DNA from: Patescibacteria group bacterium
GTDB taxonomy: Bacteria; Patescibacteriota; JACPGU01
Assembly: GCA_028718745.1 (NCBI GenBank)
Contig: JAQULF010000010.1
Span: forward strand, 1-34,828
Length of the DNA stretch: 34,828 nucleotides
Direction: 5' to 3'
Shown one piece after another: positions 27,086-34,828 of the stretch (its first letter is position 1; each line of letters begins with the position of its first letter). The notes below the pieces were generated by a model. It was given only the letters and a program-made list of their open reading frames with translations, did not search any database and had not been told where the DNA came from. A program made the position numbers and the translations under genes.

Positions 27086-29282
27086 AAACTTTAAAGATAT
27101 TCTCTGCTGTTTTTTGATAATAGCTCTTTTTTCGATACCATTTTTTTGGTTTTCAGATGGCAAATACTTTCTCGGTGGTGAAGCCTATAATATCATTAAC
27201 CAAAAATTATTTCTTATCAAAGGATTTTCCCTTTGGAGCGATGGAATACTGGGTGGTCCCAATTCATATATCGCAGCTCAATTTTTTCATCTTTTAAATT
27301 ATGTTTTGGCTTTTGTATTTTCCAATTCAACCATTCAAAAGATCATCTTTGGATTCTTTTTGAGCGGAAGTTTTTTTACATTTCACAATTTATTAATATA
27401 TTTCTTTGGGAAAGAAAAAAAATGGTTATTGGTGATACCTGCTCTTCTATATGTGTTTAATCCCTTTTATATAATGATGTTTGGGTGGGCTCCGGTTTAT
27501 GGCTTTTTGTTTGTTTTTGCCCCTGTCATTTTCAAATTATTTGCCAGTATTTTTCTGGAACATAAAACCAATCGATGGGTTTGGTTGAAACTATTTTTAG
27601 CATTTTTATTTTTTTCTCCGGTCGCATTAAATATATCCCTGTTTGGGCTATTACTGCTCATTATATTTTTATTTTGGACTTATTGTGTATTTTTTACTAG
27701 ACCTCAATGGAAGGTTTTTATTAAAAAAACCATCATATCCATTATCATTATCATCATCGCAAACAGCTTTTGGTTATTCCCGATAGCAAAAAGCTATAAG
27801 TCTATATTCGGAGGCGCTACGGTTTATCAGACCAATTTTTATGATATTTCTCTCATGAAAAGCCCTATCATTGGCGCCCTTACTCTTAATGGATATTATT
27901 GGTTTGACAAAAAAACAGCCGAAGGAATTCCTTTTTATAAATATGCCTCACAGTATCAGTTTCCGAGCGAGATGATCCTTTTTGTGATGATAATTCTTTC
28001 GGTTCTTGGTTTGATATTTATAAAAAACAGAGGGAAAAAGAGGGCTGGGTTTTCTGTCTTTTTTCTATCATTGTTCTTAATTGGCGTTTTTTTATCAAAA
28101 GGTACCGCGCCGCCATTTGGTTGGCTTTATAAAGAATGTTTAACCAACATTAAAGCTTGTGGCATTTATCGGTCAAGTGATTTAAAGTTCCCTTATCTTG
28201 TCATTTTTTCTCTACCGTTTTTATTTTCTTATTTCCTTATAATTTTATCGAAATACAAAAGATTCCGGATATTTAATTTTGTATTCCTATCCGCATTTGT
28301 TGTCTATCTGGGGTGGCCATTTATCATTGGTTCGGTTATAGATAATCAATACAAAGTAAAAATACCCAACTATTGGTATACAACCGCAAAGGAGCTGGAA
28401 AGCACAAAAACAAATGGTAGGGTCTTACTTTTACCTAAAAATTTCTCACCTTTTGATGAGTTCAGTTGGGGCTATAACGGCGCATGGCTTACCACGCAAT
28501 TAGTTAATAGATCAAGCGTTGGATATACTTTGGGATATGGATCGTCCATACAGGAAAAAGGTTTTATGTCTGTCAATAAAGTTTATGATTATTTAGAAAA
28601 AGGTGATACGGAAGCATTTTTCAATTCTCTTGGTGATTTTGGTATTGATACGATAATACAGAGAAACGATCTGTTGGCGGAGAAAAATGTCGCCAGTGTT
28701 TCTGCTTATGGCGGTAATCTTGATTTTTACAAAAAAGAAAATCTGACACCGATTTTGGATAGCATTTTAGAAAATAAAAAAACCATAGGTGCGGTGGATA
28801 TTTATACTGTTCCGAAGAAATACATAAAACCGAAAATAAATTCAGACAATGCCACTTTTGAAAAAATAAATCCAACCAAATACATTGTCCATATAAAGAA
28901 TTTAAACAAAGATCAGGAAATCAAATTTCTCGAATCTTATGACGAAGGATGGAAATTGTTTTATACGAAAGAAAATTCGTCTTTATCTTTATATTATGAT
29001 TTGTTAAATTTAAGCAATAAGAGAGCGGTATTTGGCGAAACTCATAAAATGATTTATGACTATGCGAATTCTTGGACGATTAGTCCTGAATTTGTAAAAA
29101 GAAACCTTCCCTCCAGATCTTATCATCAAAATTCCGATGGGTCTGTTGATATTGATCTGATTATATATTTTCAACCCCAATCATATTTTTACCTGGGGAG
29201 TATAATTACTCTAGTGAGCTTACTGTCTGTTTTAATTATAACTTTATTTTTTAATAAAAAAGGAAAAGATGCTAAAAAATAG
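27066..29282 (+). CDS. Large multi-TM protein, possible GT-C-fold glycosyltransferase / YfhO-like
   Basis: Start chosen at ATG 27066 (MKRLKNKNFKDIL); ~12 hydrophobic segments then a soluble extracytoplasmic region (YWYTTAKELESTKTNGRVLLLP...). Confidence 0.65.
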   Translation: MKRLKNKNFKDILCCFLIIALFSIPFFWFSDGKYFLGGEAYNIINQKLFLIKGFSLWSDGILGGPNSYIAAQFFHLLNYVLAFVFSNSTIQKIIFGFFLSGSFFTFHNLLIYFFGKEKKWLLVIPALLYVFNPFYIMMFGWAPVYGFLFVFAPVIFKLFASIFLEHKTNRWVWLKLFLAFLFFSPVALNISLFGLLLLIIFLFWTYCVFFTRPQWKVFIKKTIISIIIIIIANSFWLFPIAKSYKSIFGGATVYQTNFYDISLMKSPIIGALTLNGYYWFDKKTAEGIPFYKYASQYQFPSEMILFVMIILSVLGLIFIKNRGKKRAGFSVFFLSLFLIGVFLSKGTAPPFGWLYKECLTNIKACGIYRSSDLKFPYLVIFSLPFLFSYFLIILSKYKRFRIFNFVFLSAFVVYLGWPFIIGSVIDNQYKVKIPNYWYTTAKELESTKTNGRVLLLPKNFSPFDEFSWGYNGAWLTTQLVNRSSVGYTLGYGSSIQEKGFMSVNKVYDYLEKGDTEAFFNSLGDFGIDTIIQRNDLLAEKNVASVSAYGGNLDFYKKENLTPILDSILENKKTIGAVDIYTVPKKYIKPKINSDNATFEKINPTKYIVHIKNLNKDQEIKFLESYDEGWKLFYTKENSSLSLYYDLLNLSNKRAVFGETHKMIYDYANSWTISPEFVKRNLPSRSYHQNSDGSVDIDLIIYFQPQSYFYLGSIITLVSLLSVLIITLFFNKKGKDAKK

Positions 29283-30963
29283 ATTTCTAAAAAACTATTT
29301 GTCATATTTTTTGGTTGTATTGGCTATTGTCTTGCCTTGGTTTTTTCATTCCGGCTATCTTTTTTTTACTGATAGTGTTTGGGGGCCGAAGGTTGGCTGG
29401 TATTGGCAAAACACTTGGTGGTTTTTACAAAACCTATTTCAATTTTTTGGCGGTTTTCTGCACGCCGGTTTTTCGGAAAAAGTATTGATCAGTCTGGTTT
29501 TGTTTACAGTTCTCCTCGGCGCCAAGAAATTGCTGGAATATTTTATCGATCAAAAATGGCTGGTTTTTATCATCTCACTATTTTTTCTTTTTAATCCATT
29601 TGTCTATGATCGGTTGATGTATGGACAATTTGGGGTTGCGCTTTCACTTGGGCTGTTAGCATGGGGTTTTGGTTTTTTCTTAGAATTTACCCGGGAGTTA
29701 AAGACTGGACAATTAATTTGGTCAGGAGCTCTACTGGGGCTCTCAATTGCTTTTTGTTTGCAAGCGATGTTTTTTGTCGGTTTGCTGATACTTATATGTC
29801 TTATAAGACTTATAGGATCCGACAATCACAATCGGGCAAAAACAATCTTTAAGAGCATTCTGATAATCGGAGCGTTGATTCTAGTTTTCAATCTCAATTG
29901 GATTCTTGGTTCTTTTATGGGGAAATCAAACTTAAACGGTTTTGTTAGACAAGGGATTAACCATCAGGATCTGGTTGCTTTTCAAACGACCGGCGAAGGA
30001 GAGTGGGGGACGATCGAAAATGTTGTGATGATGTCGGGGTTTTGGGGCAAAGAACAAAACCGTTACATTGATCTGACTAAGGTTAGAGAAAACTGGGGGC
30101 GGAGTTTTTATCTGTTGCTGCCGCTGATTTTACTGGGAATCTATGTTGGCTTAAAAGATAAAAAATATCGGGTTTTAAGTCTTAGTTTAGTTTTATTGTT
30201 TTTAACATCAGCCTTTCTGGCCGTAGGCATTAAAGTAACTGGCGCGCGAGAGGTTAGTATCTGGCTTTTTGATCATCTGTCTCTTTATCATGGTTTTCGC
30301 GAGCCGCAAAAATGGGTAATGCCAATTGTTTTGGTTTATGGAATCTTTTTAGTGCTTGGCGCAAAGCGTTTTTTTCAAACAAAAATTGTTGAAAAGAATA
30401 AAATCTTGATTGCGATAATATTAGGTATGGTGGTCATTTTGCAAACGCCCTTGTTGCTTTGGGGGTTTGGTGGACAAATAAAGCCCGTAAACTATCCAAG
30501 GGATTGGTATGAAGCCAACGACCTAATCCTTCATAATCCTCAAGCTACGCTTGATCAGGCGAAGCCCGACAATAATCCTAATACCCTCAAAAATCTCAAA
30601 AATCTCAATCCTTGTGCTAGTAAGATTCTCTTTCTCCCTTGGCATATGTACATGAGTTTTCCTTGGGATAGAACTGTTTCAATTAATCCGGCCGGAACAT
30701 TCTTCACTTGCGATGTAATAGTTGGTACCAATATGGAGTGGGGAGGCATTGAGGATAATAGTTTAAGTCTTGAGGGGAAAATAGTTCCAAAATGGGTGAC
30801 GACCGGAGGAAAAACGGACTTACTGAAAAACCCAGAACTTAATATTGGCTATATTGTTTTGGCCAAGACACTTGATTGGAATAACTTCGAATGGCTGGAC
30901 AATTATCCATTCGTTGAAAAGATTCAAGACACGGAGAATTTAAAAGTCTATCATGTTAAATAA
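29269..30963 (+). CDS. Large multi-TM protein, possible GT-C-fold glycosyltransferase
   Basis: FLFNPFVYDRLMYGQFGVALSLGLLAWGFG, SLYHGFREPQKWVMPIVLVYG; architecture like the upstream neighbour. Confidence 0.6.
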   Translation: MLKNRFLKNYLSYFLVVLAIVLPWFFHSGYLFFTDSVWGPKVGWYWQNTWWFLQNLFQFFGGFLHAGFSEKVLISLVLFTVLLGAKKLLEYFIDQKWLVFIISLFFLFNPFVYDRLMYGQFGVALSLGLLAWGFGFFLEFTRELKTGQLIWSGALLGLSIAFCLQAMFFVGLLILICLIRLIGSDNHNRAKTIFKSILIIGALILVFNLNWILGSFMGKSNLNGFVRQGINHQDLVAFQTTGEGEWGTIENVVMMSGFWGKEQNRYIDLTKVRENWGRSFYLLLPLILLGIYVGLKDKKYRVLSLSLVLLFLTSAFLAVGIKVTGAREVSIWLFDHLSLYHGFREPQKWVMPIVLVYGIFLVLGAKRFFQTKIVEKNKILIAIILGMVVILQTPLLLWGFGGQIKPVNYPRDWYEANDLILHNPQATLDQAKPDNNPNTLKNLKNLNPCASKILFLPWHMYMSFPWDRTVSINPAGTFFTCDVIVGTNMEWGGIEDNSLSLEGKIVPKWVTTGGKTDLLKNPELNIGYIVLAKTLDWNNFEWLDNYPFVEKIQDTENLKVYHVK

Positions 30964-31588
30964 ACTCAAAACAACTATCAAATTGCTCCTAACGGATATT
31001 GCGGAAATTTATCCGTATCTGTTTCTATTTTATGTAATTTCATATACAGTTTCATATTTTTTCCCTTCGATAGGATTATTTTTCTATTGGCCGGCATTCC
31101 ATATTTCCATAATAGTCCTTGGGGCGTTTTCCCTGATGAGCCCTAAAGTAGTAAAATTATTTTCCAGCGCGAGAAATAAGACTTTAGTTAAAGGTAAAAA
31201 AATTAAAGGATTTTTTTCTATTGTTGTTATGGCTATATTCCTAGTGATAAGCCCTTTTGTTGTAAAAAATAAGTTATTAAGGGTCTCTAATGTTATTAAG
31301 GCAATTTTAATAACCATGATAATGGCTTATGCATATTCAAAAAATGTAAATATCTATGATTTTGCGACCATACTTTTTGCGCTTATATCGGTTTTATTTG
31401 TTATTGATAGCAGAATTTCGGCGGGAATTGCTATTTTACTTCTGATAACTTGTCCCATATTAATGATATTAAAAAAAGATATTCTGGCTGAAAATGTTGC
31501 GGTGTATGCTTTTTACTTTTTAGTAATTACCGTTTTGACACAAATAATAGGAGAATTTCTTGACATCCGACATCAAGATAAATCTTGA
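30953..31588 (+). CDS. Hypothetical multi-TM protein
   Basis: 211 aa with several TM segments; start overlaps the upstream gene. Confidence 0.6.
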   Translation: MLNKLKTTIKLLLTDIAEIYPYLFLFYVISYTVSYFFPSIGLFFYWPAFHISIIVLGAFSLMSPKVVKLFSSARNKTLVKGKKIKGFFSIVVMAIFLVISPFVVKNKLLRVSNVIKAILITMIMAYAYSKNVNIYDFATILFALISVLFVIDSRISAGIAILLLITCPILMILKKDILAENVAVYAFYFLVITVLTQIIGEFLDIRHQDKS

Positions 31589-31600
31589 TGTCGGATGTCA
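31561..31600. repeat. 40-bp near-perfect palindrome / hairpin across the stop codon of the last operon gene
   Basis: TGACATCCGACATCAAGAT-AA-ATCTTGATGTCGGATGTCA, 19-bp arms with 2-nt loop. Confidence 0.95.
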
Positions 31601-31619
31601 GCTTATTAAATAAATGCCG

Positions 31620-31647
31620 TTGAAAAGCATTAAGGTAGTGGTATAAT
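31620..31647 (+). promoter_or_regulatory. Predicted extended -10 promoter (TTGAAA-N16-TATAAT with TGG) for the surface protein
   Basis: TTGAAA 31620-31625, TGGTATAAT with TATAAT 31642-31647. Confidence 0.7.
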
Positions 31648-31808
31648 TTAGCTAATACAGAAGGGGTATCTTTTGTAAAAAAGTAAAAATATCTAAGTTA
31701 AGCCAAAACTTTTCCACAGGTTTTCAGTTTTTAATCGTGAAAAAGAAAAATAGTCGTGCAAGAAGCACTTGAACATATTTTAAAAAAATTATAAATAAAA
31801 ATAAAAAC

Positions 31809-33404
31809 ATGATAAAAAACGCAAAAGGGTTTTTGTCTCGTGAACAAAATCTATCAAAGGTCATCTTTAGTATTGTAATGCTAATGGCCTTTGTTTTCAT
31901 TTTTGGGCCATCAATTAAAGCGCAATTTTTAAGACAAACTGGTAGTACCGGATGGGGTTATGGATATGGTTATGGTTATGGTTATGGTTATGGCTGGGAT
32001 GGCGGTACATTTGGTTATAGAACTGATGGGGGTAGTGTTAGTTCATATCTTTATGATTATGGCTATGGCAATATGGTTTCAGCGCCATCAGGTGGCGTTA
32101 CTACCGTTACACCTTCCGAGATGAGTTCATTGGTTGATGCAGGCATAATGTCGCCAAACGGTGCTAATCCGGCTAGCGCTACGGAAGTTACTTTCAATAG
32201 CGCGGTTGATATTTCGGTGGCAAGCGGTGTTACTATCAGTATTCCAAGCGGTACTACCTTTACGGCTGGTTCTGCGGGTAACTTTTCCAATCTAACTGCC
32301 GCTAATAATGTTACTACTGCCGGTTTAGTTGGCGTAAGCGTTGCTGGACAAGCTATGTCATTTGGTATCCCAAACTTGGATTTGACTGTAAATCCGGCGA
32401 TTACGCTCACAATAAATGTTGGCGCTAGTTATAATGGGACAAATCTAAATATTTATCGCAAAGATGCTGCTGGGACATGGAGCAATAGCGGTTCAAGCTG
32501 CTTGGTGGCTGCCGGTATTTGTACATTTACAACCACTCATTTGTCATCATTCGTAACAGGTACAGCTAGTACCGGCGGAGGAGGCGGAGGCGGTGGTGGA
32601 GGAGGCGATATCATCGCTCCTTCGAACGCTTCAATCGGGATTAACTCTGGCGCGCTAACTACTTCCTCAACAAGCGTGACGCTGACTCTAAATGCTTATG
32701 ACAGCAATGGCGTTTCTCAAATGGCCATTTCTAATACATCGGATTTTGCCGGTATTAATTGGGGAACATATGCAACCAGTAAGGCTTGGACTTTAACCGA
32801 AGGAAATGGAGTCAAAACCGTCTACGCAAAATTCCGAGACCCTGCCGGCAATGTTTCCGCTGTAGTTTCCGGTAGTATTACCCTAACTGGACAATCAACA
32901 GAACAGGTAGTTATCACCCCTCCCGCTCAATCCGGACAGTTTAGAACTCAAGAATTGGTCGTGCTTTCAGACACAGAGAAAGCCCGCCGAGCAAATCTTA
33001 TGAAAGGAACTTATGATTGGAAATTAATTTATCAATCTCCTTATCCAGCGGCTCTTGCGCCAAATGCAGAGACTGAAGTCTGGATTGAAGTAAGAAATAC
33101 CGGAACGGCTACTTGGTTTAATAATGGAGACAATGTAGTTCGTCTTGGTTCCGGTTCTTCTTATGGTAATGCTGGTCAACAAAGAGACTATAATTCTGAA
33201 TTCTCCAACCCTACATGGTATTCTGCTAATAGACCAACCAACATCATGCATCCAGAAATAATTCCTGGCTGGCATACCCGATTCCAATTCATCATCAAAG
33301 CGCCTTCAACTCCGGGTGTTTACAAGGCATATTTCACTCCGGTTGTTGATGGAATAGAGTGGATGAAGGATATTGGACTTTACTGGCAGATAACGGTACA
33401 ATAG
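31809..33404 (+). CDS. Secreted surface protein: Gly/Tyr repeat, poly-Gly linker, bacterial Ig-like module, C-terminal NBR1-like Ig domain
   Basis: Signal-like SIVMLMAFVFIFGPSIKAQF; GWGYGYGYGYGYGYGWDGG; (G)11; VTLTLNAYDSNGVSQMAISN...KTVYAKFRDPAGNVS; EVWIEVRNTGTATWFNNGDNVVRLGS...WHTRFQFIIKAPSTPGVYKAYFTPVVDGIEWM. Confidence 0.85.
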   Translation: MIKNAKGFLSREQNLSKVIFSIVMLMAFVFIFGPSIKAQFLRQTGSTGWGYGYGYGYGYGYGWDGGTFGYRTDGGSVSSYLYDYGYGNMVSAPSGGVTTVTPSEMSSLVDAGIMSPNGANPASATEVTFNSAVDISVASGVTISIPSGTTFTAGSAGNFSNLTAANNVTTAGLVGVSVAGQAMSFGIPNLDLTVNPAITLTINVGASYNGTNLNIYRKDAAGTWSNSGSSCLVAAGICTFTTTHLSSFVTGTASTGGGGGGGGGGGDIIAPSNASIGINSGALTTSSTSVTLTLNAYDSNGVSQMAISNTSDFAGINWGTYATSKAWTLTEGNGVKTVYAKFRDPAGNVSAVVSGSITLTGQSTEQVVITPPAQSGQFRTQELVVLSDTEKARRANLMKGTYDWKLIYQSPYPAALAPNAETEVWIEVRNTGTATWFNNGDNVVRLGSGSSYGNAGQQRDYNSEFSNPTWYSANRPTNIMHPEIIPGWHTRFQFIIKAPSTPGVYKAYFTPVVDGIEWMKDIGLYWQITVQ

Positions 33405-33455
33405 AGCAGAACCGGGATTAAATAGGATTAGAAAAGATTTTCAGGATTTTTTAAG

Positions 33456-33481
33456 GGGAGCTCCCATGTGGGCTCCCTTTT
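33456..33481 (+). terminator. Terminator after the surface protein
   Basis: GGGAG-CT-CCCA-TG-TGGG-CTCCC followed by TTTT. Confidence 0.7.
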
Positions 33482-33493
33482 GATAAAAAACTA

Positions 33494-33531
33494 TTGACCA
33501 ATAAAAATTTTTTGTATATTATGGTAATATA
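33494..33531 (+). promoter_or_regulatory. Promoter with overlapping palindromic operator for the toxin-antitoxin pair
   Basis: TTGACC 33494-33499, N17, TATTAT 33517-33522; palindrome TATATTA-TGG-TAATATA (33515-33531) covers the -10. Confidence 0.7.
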
Positions 33532-33548
33532 CATACAAAAATAAAAAA

Positions 33549-33839
33549 ATGATTGATTTATTACAACTAATTGAATTTAATTGGGATGAAGGAAATGTAA
33601 ATAAAAATTGGACGAAACACGGAGTAAGCAAGGAAGAATGTGAACAAGCATTTTTTGATTCCAATCTTAAACAATATAAAGATGTGATTCATTCTGAAAA
33701 GGAAGAGAGATTTATTATTTTAGGAAAAACAAATAAGGGCAGAATCCTTTATATTGTTTTTACAATAAGGGAAGAAAAAATAAGAATAATATCAGCTAGA
33801 AATTTAAATAGAAAGGAGATGCATTTATATGAAGAATGA
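33549..33839 (+). CDS. brnT: BrnT-family (DUF497) toxin
   Basis: FNWDEGNVNKNWTKHGVSKEECEQAFFD...ERFIILGKTNKGRILYIVFTIREEKIRIISARNLNRKEMHLYEE. Confidence 0.88.
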   Translation: MIDLLQLIEFNWDEGNVNKNWTKHGVSKEECEQAFFDSNLKQYKDVIHSEKEERFIILGKTNKGRILYIVFTIREEKIRIISARNLNRKEMHLYEE

Positions 33840-34101
33840 ATTAAAAATCCCAAAATTTAAAAATGAGGATGAAGAAAGAGAATTTTGGTCAAATACAAGT
33901 CTTGATAAATATTTTGATGCCAAAGATTTTCAAAAGGCTAGTTTTCCCAATCTTAAGCCATCTGTCAAAAGCATCTCTTTACGCTTAAGTTTGGGAATGT
34001 TAAATAATTTAAAAATGATTTCCAAGAAAAAAGATATTCCATACCAATCCTATATCAAAATGGTTTTGGATGAGAGAATAAACAAGGAATTAGCGAGATA
34101 G
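33829..34101 (+). CDS. BrnA/CopG-type antitoxin
   Basis: FKNEDEEREFWSNTSLDKYFD...VKSISLRLSLGMLNNLKMISKKKDIPYQSYIKMVLDERI, ribbon-helix-helix-like C-terminus; overlaps the toxin stop. Confidence 0.85.
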   Translation: MKNELKIPKFKNEDEEREFWSNTSLDKYFDAKDFQKASFPNLKPSVKSISLRLSLGMLNNLKMISKKKDIPYQSYIKMVLDERINKELAR

Positions 34102-34105
34102 ACCC

Positions 34106-34135
34106 GTCCAAAAAAAAGAAACGCTTTCGCGCTTC
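34106..34135 (-). terminator. Minus-strand terminator
   Basis: Minus strand GAAGCGC-GAAA-GCGTTTC followed by TTTTTTTT. Confidence 0.75.
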
Positions 34136-34179
34136 CGGCCCCACTGGGCCTTGTTGGGGAAATGGGATTGCGGGAACCG

Positions 34180-34236
34180 TCATTTGCGATCGGTATCCCT
34201 GGGTCTCGGCTTCGGCGCCGGCCGCCATTCAAACAT
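34180..34236 (-). CDS. Possible 18-aa small protein (MFEWRPAPKPRPRDTDRK)
   Basis: GAGGTGATCACG-ATG SD and a downstream minus-strand terminator; very short. Confidence 0.3.
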   Translation of the reverse strand: MFEWRPAPKPRPRDTDRK

Positions 34237-34263
34237 CGTGATCACCTCTTTCTTCTGGAGAAA

Positions 34264-34641
34264 CTAAGCAACGCGCACGATGACATCGTACCTTGATTCT
34301 GTGAACTTGCCCTTTCTGTCTTGTGGCGTATGCTTGAGTGAAAAGCTATTGCTTTTAGACCGACGGATAAAATCTCTTGTTTGCAAGAATGTGGCAGATG
34401 AAAGCCCTCCCAAGATGATTGTTTGATGTGTCATTCTTAACTCAATTTCATCGCGCCGTCTCTTTTTCTTGAAGTAATAGCCACAAAGATGAATCTTGTT
34501 TCCGGCGAGGCCATCCCATATTGATCGCCTCACTTTGAAGTGAAAGCACCCACTTTTGAAACTGTCCGGAATTTTTAAAGTTCGCCAAGCTATTCTTGCG
34601 CTGTCTGTACTTTTCACATGCAACCCAATCTGGAGTTTCAT
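34264..34641 (-). CDS. Orphan basic hypothetical protein (125 aa)
   Basis: AAGGGGAAACCAGC-ATG SD-like; MKLQIGLHVKSTDSARIAWRTL...; no family recognised. Confidence 0.5.
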   Translation of the reverse strand: MKLQIGLHVKSTDSARIAWRTLKIPDSFKSGCFHFKVRRSIWDGLAGNKIHLCGYYFKKKRRRDEIELRMTHQTIILGGLSSATFLQTRDFIRRSKSNSFSLKHTPQDRKGKFTESRYDVIVRVA

Positions 34642-34828
34642 GCTGGTTTCCCCTTTTTTTTATTTATTTTAACAAAAATAACACTACATAAATCGCTATT
34701 CATAACAAAATAATAGCATAAATCCAATCAAAATAAAATCTTTTTAAAAAATTGGCAACCTTAATTATAAAAACAAAAGGATAGAGGATCAGGGCAAAAG
34801 GATTGAAGCGATGCAGAACATGGCGGTT

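Noticed and set aside
1-34828. Alternative genetic code (UGA reassigned)
   Set aside because: TGA serves as a normal stop, e.g. at the ends of the 13340 and 23536 genes.
1-34828. tRNA or rRNA genes
   Set aside because: No cloverleaf with a T-arm GGTTCRANNCC or rRNA signature was recognised by eye; needs tRNAscan-SE and Infernal to be certain.

Overview
The window looks like a Patescibacteria/CPR-type bacterial chromosome segment (compact, AT-rich, standard stop codons). Its core is rpoB-rpoC-rpsL-rpsG-fusA. Left of the core is a small defence-like islet: a predicted PD-(D/E)XK endonuclease convergent with a LexA-DNA methyltransferase fusion, then a divergent two-gene unit ending in a SEC-C protein. 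Right of the core is a tightly overlapping 13-gene surface-glycan operon (flippase, glycosyltransferases, methyltransferases, acetyltransferase, two large GT-C-like membrane proteins). A secreted Gly/Tyr-repeat protein with an NBR1-like Ig domain and a BrnT/BrnA-type toxin-antitoxin pair follow. The most interesting signal is the LexA-methyltransferase fusion. The LexA half keeps the Ala-Gly cleavage bond and the Ser/Lys dyad. No ATG/GTG/TTG codon lies in the linker, so the methyltransferase cannot be separately initiated there. A GTTC-N7-GTTC direct repeat fills the spacer of its own predicted promoter. Other notable signals are a 79-bp leader duplicated upstream of both rpsL and rpsG, hairpins built from 7-8 bp units in several intergenic regions, repeat elements with conserved flanks and variable hairpins, and orphan genes with near-perfect Shine-Dalgarno sequences. 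All assignments are by eye; no database search was run.
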